Origin: Bacteroidota bacterium
GTDB taxonomy: Bacteria > Bacteroidota > Bacteroidia > Bacteroidales > UBA12481
Length of the DNA: 64,000 bases
Reading direction: 5' to 3'
Assembly (NCBI GenBank): GCA_018669475.1
Contig: JABHCC010000032.1
Coordinates: 194,058-258,057 of the forward strand
Positions 1 through 8,681 of the stretch are shown piece after piece; within the stretch, counting starts at the first letter, position 1, and every line of letters begins with the position of its first letter. The position numbers and the translations under genes were made by a program. The notes beneath the pieces were generated by a model that saw only the letters and a list, made by a program, of their open reading frames with translations, was not told where the DNA came from and did no database searches.

Positions 1-518
1 CGGTAAAGAGGTTCTATAAGCTTCCCTTTGGGTAGCATAAATTCCAGAACAACTATCATCCCCCCAGGACGGGTTACCCGGTGCATTTCCTTCAGACCTT
101 TCACTGGATTTTCAAAATTCCGGACTCCAAAAGCGACCGTCACTGCATCAAAGGATTTTTCTGCAAAAGGTAAATCTTCAGAATCACCGACTATAAGGTC
201 GATCTTCTTATCCAATCCCTTATTTTTAATTTTCTTTAACCCGATCTCAATCATTCCGGCAGAAAGGTCGATCCCTATGATTTTATCAGGATTAGCCTTT
301 ATTGTTGCAATGGCAAGGTCACCAGTTCCTGTAGCAACATCCAATACAGTTTTTGCCTGGCTCAGTTTTACCAGTTTGATAGCCTTCCTTCGCCAAATAC
401 GATCAATATTCATTGATAATGCATGGTTTAACAGGTCATATGTCGGGGCAATATTATCAAACATCTGCCTGACCTCTTCCTTCTTGGAACCTTCTGTACC
501 ATATGGCTTAACACTCAT
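1..518 (-). CDS. ubiE: Demethylmenaquinone methyltransferase UbiE/MenG (3' end outside window)
   Basis: SAM-dependent C-methyltransferase for the last step of menaquinone synthesis. Translating the minus strand from the ATG at 518 gives MSVKPYGTEGSKKEEVRQMF followed by the UbiE signature DNIAPTYDLLNHALSMNID. Next comes the SAM-binding motif I, VLDVATGTGDLAI, then GDSEDLPFAEKSFDAVTVAFG and RVTRPGGMIVVLEF. About 172 residues are visible of a usual 240 or so; the C-terminus lies beyond position 1. It fits the futalosine-pathway genes mqnB and mqnD found later in the window. It is followed upstream on the same strand by the dehydrogenase gene at 543. The family assignment is secure; demethylmenaquinone as substrate (rather than ubiquinone precursors) is inferred from the phylum. 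Confidence 0.93.
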   Translation of the reverse strand, partial: MSVKPYGTEGSKKEEVRQMFDNIAPTYDLLNHALSMNIDRIWRRKAIKLVKLSQAKTVLDVATGTGDLAIATIKANPDKIIGIDLSAGMIEIGLKKIKNKGLDKKIDLIVGDSEDLPFAEKSFDAVTVAFGVRNFENPVKGLKEMHRVTRPGGMIVVLEFMLPKGKLIEPLY

Positions 519-542
519 AAACTTATCCTCTTGTGGCTTTTA

Positions 543-1310
543 TTATCCTTTTTTGCGGTGTATCTGAGTAGCACATGCCTGTGCTGTTGGCATAATCAAC
601 AGATCATTGATATTAACGTGTGCAGGCCGATCAATGGCAAAAAGAACTGCCTCTGCAATATCATGACCAGTGAGGGGTGAAAATCCGTCATAAACTTTGT
701 CAGCTTTTTCCTGATCCCCTTTAAATCGTACAACAGAAAATTCTGTTTCCACTGCTCCCGGATTAATGGCAGTCACCTTTATACCGTGCTTCAATAAATC
801 CATACGAATAGCTTTAGTAAAAGCATCAACGGCATGTTTTGTTGCACAATAAACCGAGGCATTAGGATAGGCTTCTTTGCCGGCAATTGACCCTATATTA
901 ACAATGTGCCCCATCCCTCGGTCGACCATCCCTGGTGCGATCATACGGGTCATATATAACAATCCTTTTATATTAGTATCAATCATTTGCTCCCAGTCAT
1001 CCATATTGGCAGAATGCACAGGATCCAGGCCTGCTGCAAGACCAGCATTGTTGATCAGAACATCAATACCAGACCATTCAGGAGCCAAGGATTCAAGTTT
1101 AGCGCTTACTGCAGATTTATCTCTCACATCAAAATTCAATGTCAGACAATCAATATTGTAAGATTCTACTAATTCCGTTGACATCTTTTTTAGCCTGTCA
1201 TCTCTACGGCCTGTAATAATTAAACGGTGACCTTTCCGGGCAAGTAAATTTGCTGTCGCTTCACCTATTCCGGATGTGGCTCCTGTAATACAAATTGTTT
1301 TATTATTCAT
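543..1310 (-). CDS. SDR family NAD(P)-dependent oxidoreductase (YdfG-like)
   Basis: Classical short-chain dehydrogenase of about 255 residues. The N-terminal cofactor motif TGATSGIG is followed by the NNAG motif (LINNAGLAAG), the catalytic Ser in NIGSIAGKEAYPNASVYCATK and the YxxxK pair. GRRDDRL after the second strand suggests NADP(H) preference. The closest characterised type is YdfG (serine/3-hydroxy acid dehydrogenase), but the substrate cannot be read from sequence. I chose the ATG at 1310 because it gives the usual MNNKTICITG start; ATGs at 1316 and 1334 are possible. It lies 24 bp before ubiE and follows the Omp85-type gene, so the three may be co-transcribed. Confidence 0.9.
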   Translation of the reverse strand: MNNKTICITGATSGIGEATANLLARKGHRLIITGRRDDRLKKMSTELVESYNIDCLTLNFDVRDKSAVSAKLESLAPEWSGIDVLINNAGLAAGLDPVHSANMDDWEQMIDTNIKGLLYMTRMIAPGMVDRGMGHIVNIGSIAGKEAYPNASVYCATKHAVDAFTKAIRMDLLKHGIKVTAINPGAVETEFSVVRFKGDQEKADKVYDGFSPLTGHDIAEAVLFAIDRPAHVNINDLLIMPTAQACATQIHRKKG

Positions 1311-1336
1311 GATCATACATAAATTATGGGGCAAAA

Positions 1337-2944
1337 TTAGAAAATGCTTTGGATACCCATATGGATTAGTCCATTTTGAATAGAAAATGCTTGTTCTGCA
1401 CTGGTTCCAATTGCATAATCAAGCTTCAGTATGCCAGCCCGGGTTTGCAGTTGTAATCCTGCTCCGAAACTATATGGAAACAATTGCTTTAATCCTTCAT
1501 CACTCCTGTTGCTTATCCAGGCAAAATCTGAGAAAACATGGAGATTGGATGCATCAGAAAGATAAATCCGAAATTCTGCGCTACAAACGGTGAATATATC
1601 TGCCAAAATACTTTCTTCCTGAAAACCCCGCAGAATTGTATAACCTCCCAAACGATACTTCTCATTATCAGCCCTGTGTAATCCTGACTGGTATCCTCCT
1701 TTGCCAAGCAATGAGATCCCAAATTGCTGACCCAAGGGGAAAATAGCTCCCAAATCTATATCAGCTTCCAGGTGGTTTGAATTGGTCTCATTCTCTCCAT
1801 CGGCAACGAACTGCTTCTTTCCCACTGCCAGGCCAGGTTCAATAAACCAAGCTCTTCTGGGATGCAATCTGGGTTGAGTACTGTTCATTCTATACGAGAT
1901 TCTGGCCAAACTCAGATCAAACTCCTGGATATCAGAATCACCAATCCCTGCAAGAGTATTTGATGATCGGCGTACCATTTGGAGATCTAAGAAGTGGCCA
2001 GGTTGAAAACTCAGCCTTAAACCAAAATCAGATTCAACCGTTAAATAGCTGCTGTCTCTTTTGTACAAATCAATACCTCCGGATATGCCTATTGGCCACC
2101 CCATGAGGTAGGGAAGTACAGCATGTGATACTAATCTTTGAGTGCCCGATCCGGGAGCCTCCCACTTGAATTCAAAGCTTTCAGCCTGCCGAAGAAGATT
2201 TACTAATTTCAAATTTACGTGTCCGGTCAGATTGAGTGAAGAAGATCCTGTATTACCGGGAGCAAAGCCCACAAGTGCATCAAAACGACTGGCCGATTGC
2301 TTCAGGGGAGTCAGGTAAACCCATGCTTTATCATCAAAGAATCCCACTTCAAGAGCTCGGTCTGACTTCAAAAAATTAGTTGAAACAAGCCTCTTCTGGG
2401 CTTCAACAATTGACTTCTGACTATACCAATCTCCTATATTTAATCCTGTTAACCTGGTAAGCAAGTGGGAAGAAACCACTCCTTCTGTTCTACTAATCAA
2501 ACTATCGATTCGCACTCTTGTTCCCTTTTCCACAGCCAATACCGCTTTTACCCCTCCCTTATTAAGGCTTACATCCGACAGGTAAACTTTTGCAAAAGGA
2601 TAGCCCTGATTCTCGTATTGATTCAATACAAAAACAGCCAATTCTGCAATTAATTCCGGATTTACCGGAGTCCCGGCTTTTGGAATCAGCTTGTTCTTTT
2701 TGCGGGACCATTCCAGATCTCCATCCAGCTCACAAGTCAGCTTTTCCCAATGATAGATAGGACCCGGAACCAAGCCCAGCTCAAGCATTCCTGTGTTGTT
2801 CCTGACACTATCATACCGGGCCTCGAGGTATCCCTTTTGCTGATTAACAGTTAATATTCTGCCTGGGTCCTGAGCTCTCACAAGAGTAGAGAGCCAAATA
2901 AAAATAATGCATATGGTAAGGGCCGATCTCAGAATAGTTTTCAA
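1337..2944 (-). CDS. Omp85/TpsB-type outer membrane beta-barrel protein with POTRA domain
   Basis: A 535-residue protein with an N-terminal signal peptide (hydrophobic stretch ending VRAQ), a region of about 200 residues with POTRA character (GNIGDWYSQ-like and KRLVSTNFLKS segments), and a C-terminal 16-strand-type barrel. The barrel contains the Omp85 superfamily loop signature GGYTILRGF near residue 435 and ends in Phe, as outer membrane proteins do. It is shorter than BamA (five POTRA domains) and is closer to FhaC/ShlB or to the lipid-related BamA-like proteins of Bacteroidetes. The stop codon abuts the dehydrogenase gene downstream, and its start immediately follows the nitroreductase stop, implying one transcript. 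Cargo unknown. Confidence 0.8.
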   Translation of the reverse strand: MKTILRSALTICIIFIWLSTLVRAQDPGRILTVNQQKGYLEARYDSVRNNTGMLELGLVPGPIYHWEKLTCELDGDLEWSRKKNKLIPKAGTPVNPELIAELAVFVLNQYENQGYPFAKVYLSDVSLNKGGVKAVLAVEKGTRVRIDSLISRTEGVVSSHLLTRLTGLNIGDWYSQKSIVEAQKRLVSTNFLKSDRALEVGFFDDKAWVYLTPLKQSASRFDALVGFAPGNTGSSSLNLTGHVNLKLVNLLRQAESFEFKWEAPGSGTQRLVSHAVLPYLMGWPIGISGGIDLYKRDSSYLTVESDFGLRLSFQPGHFLDLQMVRRSSNTLAGIGDSDIQEFDLSLARISYRMNSTQPRLHPRRAWFIEPGLAVGKKQFVADGENETNSNHLEADIDLGAIFPLGQQFGISLLGKGGYQSGLHRADNEKYRLGGYTILRGFQEESILADIFTVCSAEFRIYLSDASNLHVFSDFAWISNRSDEGLKQLFPYSFGAGLQLQTRAGILKLDYAIGTSAEQAFSIQNGLIHMGIQSIF

Positions 2945-3697
2945 TTAATCTTCGTTATTATTCATAAAACCCTGCTGGGTGAGTGTATTCAGGAATTTTT
3001 GTGAAAAGAATTGATTATCAGCCTTTTTATAACGGTTCAAGGTAAATACCTGAGCTAAAGTCTCTTGCTTATTCTCTTCAATAATCTGTTTTGTTTCGCT
3101 CATATTTTCCAGGCTTTGATATATTGCATCAATATCCTCAGGGGAATAATCAGAATACACCTCCTGATGAACAATCCCTTCAACAGGCAAACGCGGAGTC
3201 AGATTGGGATTTTCGTCAGGATACCCAATTGTCAAAGCAGCGACAGGAACCACCAATTGAGGTAGCTTAAGTATTTCAATAAAGCGGTCGGCCATCCATG
3301 TTACTGTTCCCAGATAACAGATCCCCAATCCCAGTGCTTCAGCTGCCAGGGCAGCATTCTGAGCAGCCAGTAATGCATCGATCGCCCCAGTCAGAAAGGA
3401 TAAATAATTATCATAACCCGGTTTCGCTGAACGTTGCTCACACCATTTCGAGAAGCGGTTGAAATCGGCGCAAAAGGTTAGATGAACGGGAGCCTGTAAA
3501 ACCATATCCTGCTTAAAATGGCTGTCCCAAAGTTGCTTTCTTATTTCCTTGTCTTTTGTCACAACAATACTATACACCTGCATTGATCCTGTTGTGGAAG
3601 CCCGACTGGCAGCTTCAAGAATCTTTGATATCTTTTCGTCTTCTGGCTCGATCGACTTATACTTTCTTATCGATCTGTGTTTCAATATTATATCCAT
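2945..3697 (-). CDS. Nitroreductase family protein (NfsA/FRP-like)
   Basis: FMN-dependent nitroreductase fold of 250 residues. The N-terminal HRSIRKYKS motif binds FMN phosphate; ASRASTTGSMQVYSIVVT and the later AAEALGLGICYLGTV segment are family hallmarks. The C-terminal stretch with TPRLPVEGIVHQEVY is typical of the NADPH-type NfsA/FRP subgroup. Probable role: NAD(P)H-dependent reduction of quinones, nitro compounds or flavin; the true substrate is unknown. The last base of this gene is directly followed by the start of the Omp85-type gene, so translation is likely coupled. Confidence 0.88.
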   Translation of the reverse strand: MDIILKHRSIRKYKSIEPEDEKISKILEAASRASTTGSMQVYSIVVTKDKEIRKQLWDSHFKQDMVLQAPVHLTFCADFNRFSKWCEQRSAKPGYDNYLSFLTGAIDALLAAQNAALAAEALGLGICYLGTVTWMADRFIEILKLPQLVVPVAALTIGYPDENPNLTPRLPVEGIVHQEVYSDYSPEDIDAIYQSLENMSETKQIIEENKQETLAQVFTLNRYKKADNQFFSQKFLNTLTQQGFMNNNED

Positions 3698-3835
3698 ATG
3701 ATTATTATATCTGTATTACGGCACAAGTATACGAATATTGCCTCTTGCGAAAAATTAATGTTGTTTTTTTTTCCATTCAATCCTCCCAATTGCATCTATA
3801 CATACAGAAACATTTTAAAACGAAAAACATTCATC

Positions 3836-4687
3836 ATGAAAAATCCAATTACTCAATTGATTATTGCTGTCTTTTTTCTGAGCATCCTGAACCATCAGGT
3901 GATTTCTCAAGAACTCCCAATCCCAGGTCAACTAATCATCACAGAGTTTATGTCGAACCCTTCTGCAGTTAGTGACTCAAAAGGAGAATGGTTCGAAGTA
4001 TTTAATACCAGTGATAAAACATTACTTCTTAATGGTATGATTATTTCAGATAATGGGAGTAATTCACATACCATAAATTCAGACCAGGATATTCTGATTG
4101 GCCCGGGAGTTTATCTTATATTTGCCCGATCGGAGGAAACATCAGAAAATGGTGGAATAAGCTCAGACTACATTTACTCAAATTTTACATTAGGAAATTC
4201 TGAAGATGAGATTGTGATCTCACTTCCTGATGAAACTGTGATTGATCAAATCACATACACCGCCGACTGGCCACTTTATTCAGGAGCCTCATGTGAATTG
4301 TCACCTGCTTTTGATTTTTCACTTGAAAATAATGATTGGCAACACTGGCATCCGGCAGTTGATACTTATGGACAGGGTGATCTTGGTACACCGGGAAAAG
4401 AAAACTCAATCTCAAGTTTTATATATATGCTTGATAAACTTGAAGAATTTGAGGTTTTCCCCAATCCAACTACCGGGCCATTGTTTGTACGAATTAGAAC
4501 CATGGAAGCTGAAGAGGTGAAAATCAGCTTGATAAACGTATTAGGGCAAAGGATTCCTCTTTTTGAACAGAGAGTAGCCGGATCCTTATTTATTCCCCTG
4601 ACACTAGATCAGATTGATATCGGAATTTATTGGCTTGAAGTCTGTACCGGAGAGACAAGGAGCTGGCAGAAAATCATTCATCAGTAA
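3836..4687 (+). CDS. Secreted lamin-tail-domain protein with T9SS type A sorting domain
   Basis: The ATG at 3836 gives a clean signal peptide (MKNPITQLIIAVFFLSILN...VISQ). Residues about 30-140 form a lamin tail (LTD) domain: GQLIITEFMSNPSAV, then GEWFEVFNTSDKTLLLNG, a fold often found in secreted Bacteroidota proteins with nucleases or adhesins. The last 80 residues are a Por secretion/T9SS C-terminal sorting domain (FEVFPNPTTGPLFVRI, then SLINVLGQRI and GIYWLEV), so the protein should cross the outer membrane by the type IX system and be surface-anchored or released. It contains no catalytic domain. Convergent with mog, two bases apart. Confidence 0.85.
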   Translation: MKNPITQLIIAVFFLSILNHQVISQELPIPGQLIITEFMSNPSAVSDSKGEWFEVFNTSDKTLLLNGMIISDNGSNSHTINSDQDILIGPGVYLIFARSEETSENGGISSDYIYSNFTLGNSEDEIVISLPDETVIDQITYTADWPLYSGASCELSPAFDFSLENNDWQHWHPAVDTYGQGDLGTPGKENSISSFIYMLDKLEEFEVFPNPTTGPLFVRIRTMEAEEVKISLINVLGQRIPLFEQRVAGSLFIPLTLDQIDIGIYWLEVCTGETRSWQKIIHQ

Positions 4688-4689
4688 TA

Positions 4690-5199
4690 CTATGAATGAT
4701 CATCTATCCCATGAAGCATCTTTAATGAATGTATAATTGTAGGTAGAATCTCAGCACAGTATTCGCGTACTGCCTTTACACTGCCCGGTAAGGTATAGAT
4801 GAGCATTGAATCAGCTACGCCTGCAATACTACGCGAGACCAGAGCATTTGGTTTCTGCTTGCCATACTTTACCCGGATCATTTCCATGATTCCGGGTATT
4901 TCTTTATCCAACATCTCCCGAACCACATCAGGAGTAAAATCTTTTGGACCTATCCCTGTCCCTCCCGTTGTAAAAAGAACCTGAATATCAGATTCTTTTG
5001 CTTCATTAATTAATTCTTTGAGTTGATTGGGATCATCTGGAATCAGACTATTCTGTATAGTGACTGGTATTCCTTTATCCTGAAAGTATGCGCTGACCAG
5101 AATACCAATTTCAGGACCACTGCGATCTTCATAAGTTCCATTACTGGCCCTGTCGCTAAGGGTAATAATCAATACTTTAATTGAATCGGCAATATTCAT
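4690..5199 (-). CDS. mog: Molybdopterin adenylyltransferase (Mog/MoaB family)
   Basis: Adenylates molybdopterin before metal insertion by MoeA. The 169-residue protein has the MoCF-binding fold with LIITLSDRASNGTYEDRSGP at the N-terminus and the family signature FTTGGTGIGPKDFTPD, followed by SRSIAGV and the LPGSVKAV loop. It could be MogA or the closely similar MoaB; both act on molybdopterin. It overlaps moaC by 4 bp and is the last gene of moeA-moaA-moaC-mog. Confidence 0.92.
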   Translation of the reverse strand: MNIADSIKVLIITLSDRASNGTYEDRSGPEIGILVSAYFQDKGIPVTIQNSLIPDDPNQLKELINEAKESDIQVLFTTGGTGIGPKDFTPDVVREMLDKEIPGIMEMIRVKYGKQKPNALVSRSIAGVADSMLIYTLPGSVKAVREYCAEILPTIIHSLKMLHGIDDHS

Positions 5200-5642
5200 A
5201 TCTTTTCTTTATATTCAAGCTTAATTTCACTGATAATCATGTTCTTATCGACTGCTTTACACATATCGTAGACTGTGAGTAAAGCGACAGAAACTGCTGT
5301 AAGAGCTTCCATCTCTACCCCTGTTTTTCCAGTGCATTTAACTTCACTTTGCACCATAATTCCTTTTTCAACAACTATGGCCTCAACAAGAACTTTTGTT
5401 AGTAACAAATTGTGACACAGAGGGATCAGTTCAAATGTTCTTTTTGCTGCCTGAACACCGGCAATTTCTGCTACAGATAATACCCCACCCTTTTTAATCC
5501 TGTTTTCTTTAACCAGACTGATTGTCTCATCTTGCAGCCTTATCAATCCTGAAGCCCGGGCAATCCTTGATTGCTCCGGTTTTGACCCAACATCAACCAT
5601 GCGGGCCTGGCCTTCGCTATTTGTATGTGACAATTGATTCAT
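5196..5642 (-). CDS. moaC: Cyclic pyranopterin monophosphate synthase MoaC
   Basis: Second enzyme of molybdopterin synthesis; converts the 3',8-cyclo-GTP made by MoaA to cPMP. 148 residues, near the usual 155-160. Typical stretches are MVDVGSKPEQSRIARASG, IPLCHNLLLTKV and CTGKTGVEMEALTAVSVALLTVYDMCKA, the last containing the active-site region. Its 3' end overlaps mog by 4 bp (ATGA type), and it follows moaA by about 30 bp. Confidence 0.96.
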   Translation of the reverse strand: MNQLSHTNSEGQARMVDVGSKPEQSRIARASGLIRLQDETISLVKENRIKKGGVLSVAEIAGVQAAKRTFELIPLCHNLLLTKVLVEAIVVEKGIMVQSEVKCTGKTGVEMEALTAVSVALLTVYDMCKAVDKNMIISEIKLEYKEKI

Positions 5643-5673
5643 TATCTATTAACTTTTATACGAATATAAGTAT

Positions 5674-6474
5674 CTAGCCGCCAATATTATAAAAATTACC
5701 TTCAGGGTTCTTACCTCCACTTTCAGGTTTATTCTGAATTGCTTCATCAAGAGCCTCATTAATACCCATTTCCCTGATAGAAAAACCTTTCGTTGAAAAA
5801 AGGCAGGGCATTAGAAAACCATTACTTGTTAACCTGATTCTGTTACAGATAGCACAATTCCCTCCGTCTCCACCTTCAACAGGCTCAAAAAACCCATTCT
5901 CCAGATCCATCAAATGGATAAACCTTATTTCATATCCATTTCTTTCGGCGAAGTCTCTTACCATAAGGGCATCAGGCTCGTCAGATGATTGGGTTATCAC
6001 ACAGTTTATCTTTATTGGCCATAAACCAGCGTCTTCAGCCGCCTTAATGCCGTTAAATACCTGTTGGATATTACCTCCACGGGTTATTTTTGCATAATTA
6101 TCAGGATCAAGGGTATCGAGACTAATATTCACACGCTGTAATCCGGCTGTTTTCAAATCTTTGGCAAATTCATCCAATAGGATTGCATTTGTGGTCATTG
6201 CCAAATCAGTTATCCCCTTTACACCGGCAATCATTTCAACCAGGCTTACAATACCTTTTCTCACCAGGGGTTCTCCGCCAGTAATCCTCACTTTATTAAT
6301 TCCCGACTCAACAGCAACTTTTACCAAATCCAGAATCTCATCATAGCTGAGAATATCATTATGGGACATAGGAACCACACCTTCAGCAGGCATGCAATAA
6401 GTGCAACGCAAATTACACCTGTCTGTTACAGAAATGCGCAAGTAACTTATCTGTCGCTTATATCGGTCTAACAT
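5674..6474 (-). CDS. moaA: GTP 3',8-cyclase MoaA, short form
   Basis: Radical SAM enzyme that starts molybdopterin synthesis. The N-terminal cluster motif CNLRCTYC (Cys 20, 24, 27) is followed by ITGGEPLVRKG and NISLDTLD. The second cluster is CAICNRIRLTSNGFLMPC (Cys 207, 210, 224), and the C-terminus ends in GG, which MoaA needs for catalysis. The ATG at 6474 has an AAGGAG about 9 bases upstream inside moeA and is preferred over the upstream TTG at 6495. The protein has 266 residues against about 329 in E. coli; roughly 50 residues are missing between FIHLM and the second cluster. Catalytic motifs are intact, so it is likely active, but this deletion is unusual. The 5' end overlaps moeA by 17 bp. 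Confidence 0.92.
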   Translation of the reverse strand: MLDRYKRQISYLRISVTDRCNLRCTYCMPAEGVVPMSHNDILSYDEILDLVKVAVESGINKVRITGGEPLVRKGIVSLVEMIAGVKGITDLAMTTNAILLDEFAKDLKTAGLQRVNISLDTLDPDNYAKITRGGNIQQVFNGIKAAEDAGLWPIKINCVITQSSDEPDALMVRDFAERNGYEIRFIHLMDLENGFFEPVEGGDGGNCAICNRIRLTSNGFLMPCLFSTKGFSIREMGINEALDEAIQNKPESGGKNPEGNFYNIGG

Positions 6475-7633
6475 TGAGAATATCTCCTTCTTCAATAACG
6501 GCTTGCCCTATTTCAAAGGAAGCAAAGCCATGGGCATTACTAATGGCAAAAATATGGGCTGAGCCATGATACTCCATCGGCACAACCTTTCCTTCTTGAT
6601 TTATTCTAACCGGAAACCAAGACATTCGACTGGTCTTTTTCCTTTTAATTCTTTCTCCGGCATGTAGTTTTAATACAGGTGGATTCCAATTGTACGACAT
6701 GCACTTATATATATATGGCTTGACAATAAGTTCAAACTGTATAAAAGATGAGATCGGATTTCCTGGCAAGGCAAAAATAGCTTTCCCATGTCCAATGGCA
6801 AAGGTTGTTGGCTTTCCAGGTTGCACGGCTATTTTCTGATACAAAATCTTGAAACCAAGCCTCTCAATTACAAGTGGTACAAAATCAAATTCACCCATAG
6901 AGACACCACCAGACAATAATAAGATATCAGATGAATCGAGAGCTTTCTTCAGAAGATCAAATGTTTCTTGTTCATTATCCGGAGCAATTCCAAAATACAA
7001 GCCTTTTAGTCCCATTTCGGCAACTTGCGCCATCATTTGAGATGCATTAGAATTACGAATCTGTGATCCCTTTGGCTTCTGGTCAGGTTCAACTAACTCA
7101 GTTCCTGTCGCAAGAACCGAAATAGCAGGCTGACAGAGAACCTGGAATTCCTGTGCCCCAATACTAGCCAATATTGGAATATGCCGTGTGCCAATTAAAG
7201 TTCCAGCTGATAGTACCTTGTCACCTGATTTAATATCCTCACCCAAATAACAAATGTTTGATTTCTTCTGATCACCAACAAATCGAATCCTTCCATTCTC
7301 AGACAGTTCTGTATGCTCCACCATTATTACCGTATCGGCACCTTTAGGTAGCATTGCCCCTGTCATGATCTGGGCACACTGTCCTGACAGTATTTCTTTC
7401 TGGGGCTCTACACCAGCCTGAATAACTTCAACTTGCTCCAATTCCTTATCCAGATCTTCCATCCGGCAGGCAAAGCCATCCATTGCACTTTTGTCAAAGG
7501 GAGGCATACTGATATCCGCATACAAATCTGTAGCAAGAACCCGATTCACTGCATTTGACAATGTTACAGGTTCCTGTTCCAGGTCTAAAGCCCGGGATAA
7601 GGTTAATGATAATGCATCTTCAAATTTCAGCAT
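6458..7633 (-). CDS. moeA: Molybdopterin molybdotransferase MoeA
   Basis: Inserts molybdate or tungstate into adenylated molybdopterin. 391 residues with the expected order: MoeA N-terminal domain (PPFDKSAMDGFA; QIMTGAMLPKGADTVIMVE), the MoCF-binding domain (LLLSGGVSMGEFDFVPLV) and the C-terminal beta domain (AISNAHGFASFEIG). The loop FALPGNPISSF is the conserved family motif. It is the first gene of the operon and is preceded by a TAnnTTTG-type promoter box. Whether Mo or W is loaded cannot be told from sequence; the AOR gene at 17.3-19.5 kb makes tungsten plausible. Confidence 0.96.
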   Translation of the reverse strand: MLKFEDALSLTLSRALDLEQEPVTLSNAVNRVLATDLYADISMPPFDKSAMDGFACRMEDLDKELEQVEVIQAGVEPQKEILSGQCAQIMTGAMLPKGADTVIMVEHTELSENGRIRFVGDQKKSNICYLGEDIKSGDKVLSAGTLIGTRHIPILASIGAQEFQVLCQPAISVLATGTELVEPDQKPKGSQIRNSNASQMMAQVAEMGLKGLYFGIAPDNEQETFDLLKKALDSSDILLLSGGVSMGEFDFVPLVIERLGFKILYQKIAVQPGKPTTFAIGHGKAIFALPGNPISSFIQFELIVKPYIYKCMSYNWNPPVLKLHAGERIKRKKTSRMSWFPVRINQEGKVVPMEYHGSAHIFAISNAHGFASFEIGQAVIEEGDILNVRPI

Positions 7634-7649
7634 GAGAAAAATTTGTTCG

Positions 7650-7657
7650 CAAAGGTA
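7650..7657 (-). promoter_or_regulatory. Candidate -7 promoter box for moeA operon
   Basis: On the minus strand the sequence is TACCTTTG, matching the Bacteroidota -7 consensus TAnnTTTG, 16 bases upstream of the moeA ATG. A clear -33 TTTG at the standard distance is not evident, so the leader would be short and the call is tentative. Confidence 0.4.
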
Positions 7658-7787
7658 GAACTTTCAAATAAAAATAATTTAAAAATAAGTGCCTCATTTT
7701 TTCCATTCCCCTACACATTATGCATCTATATCCATATAGAAAGTCATAATAATCACATCATCAATTAACAAATTAACTAACAACATT

Positions 7788-8093
7788 ATGAAGAAAAAGA
7801 AATTATTTGCTTTGTGGGCCATTACCCTGATCACTGTTTTCACTCTGGTATGTGGATACAGTGCTAATGTTTTCGCAGACGAAGATCCAAAAACTGACCT
7901 GCCGGATGATTTCCGAGCCAGGTACACGCCCTCCCAGGAGCGAATCGTAACTGGCTACAGGGTAGAACACTATGGATTTATTGGAGGAGCATTCTCGAGA
8001 ATAGTAAAAGAATACTCCATACAGCCATGTTGTAAATTTACCGGCAGTATGATGGATGGTTGCTCAGGTTTAAGAAACTGCTCTACCAAATGA
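7788..8093 (+). CDS. Small secreted Cys-rich peptide A (CC-x9-C motif, NVEALA-like)
   Basis: A 101-residue protein with a strong signal peptide (residues 1-30, KKKKLFALWAITLITVFTL...VFA) and a mature part of about 70 residues. Its C-terminal end carries four Cys as CC(81,82)-x9-C92-x5-C98 within CCKFTGSMMDGC. The same CC-KFTG-x5-C layout recurs in the peptide at 9870-10199, so the two are paralogues bracketing one operon. Layout and size resemble the small NVEALA-type exported proteins that accompany 6-bladed beta-propeller genes in Bacteroidales; the weak ANVFA match is only suggestive. Function unknown. Its stop codon overlaps the next start (ATGA), implying coupled translation. Confidence 0.75.
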   Translation: MKKKKLFALWAITLITVFTLVCGYSANVFADEDPKTDLPDDFRARYTPSQERIVTGYRVEHYGFIGGAFSRIVKEYSIQPCCKFTGSMMDGCSGLRNCSTK

Positions 8094-8680
8094 AAAAAAT
8101 CCATCAGTCCCTTTTTATTATCATTTTAGTGCTAATTCTTAGTAATATGGTTCTTTGGTTGCAATACCGACAAAAAATGAGTCATCTAATTATGGAAAAG
8201 GCCCAGATGCAAATAGATTGGGACCAACTTTTTGAAGAGCACAAATACACACGCAATGTATGGGCACTCACCGCATCCTCAAATAATCCCAAATTGCCTG
8301 CGGAATGCTTTGATAAAATTGGATTAAAACAGTCACTTGTTGTCAGAATATCGGAGAACCATTGCAGCACTTGTGTTGATCAGCTTCTGTTTCAGGTAAA
8401 AAAGCATTTGGAAAGTATTGGCCATCAACAAATCATTGTTCTCTATTCCGGCCAAACTCCGGCTTTTGTGAAACAAAAACACAGAACACACTTACTTGAT
8501 CCCGTCAGGTTTATTGAAATTACGGATAGCATTCCTCTTTGCAGTATGGATCAGTTCAACTTGCCCTATTGCTTTTTGACTCAGGGGGGATTTATATCAA
8601 ATACCTTTCTTCCATATCCGGCAAATGATAATTTCACCAGTACATATCTTAACAATATTGCCCTTATTCTAAATAACTAG
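8090..8680 (+). CDS. Membrane-anchored thioredoxin-like protein with CSTC motif
   Basis: 196 residues from the ATG at 8090, which overlaps the stop of the preceding peptide gene. One N-terminal membrane helix (residues about 7-25, SLFIIILVLILSNMVLW) is followed by a short linker and a periplasmic domain. SLVVRISENHCSTC places a CxxC pair (Cys 92 and 95) directly after a beta strand, as in thioredoxin folds. The C-terminal part (PYCFLTQGGFISNTFLPYP) resembles the end of the redoxin fold. No close characterised family is recognised; a thiol-disulfide role toward the flanking four-Cys peptides is a reasonable inference. Next gene starts two bases after the stop. Confidence 0.65.
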   Translation: MKKIHQSLFIIILVLILSNMVLWLQYRQKMSHLIMEKAQMQIDWDQLFEEHKYTRNVWALTASSNNPKLPAECFDKIGLKQSLVVRISENHCSTCVDQLLFQVKKHLESIGHQQIIVLYSGQTPAFVKQKHRTHLLDPVRFIEITDSIPLCSMDQFNLPYCFLTQGGFISNTFLPYPANDNFTSTYLNNIALILNN

Positions 8681-8681
8681 C

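Noticed and set aside
28-567. Open frame of 179 codons on the plus strand at the window start
   Set aside because: It is antisense to ubiE, whose minus-strand frame gives clear methyltransferase motifs.
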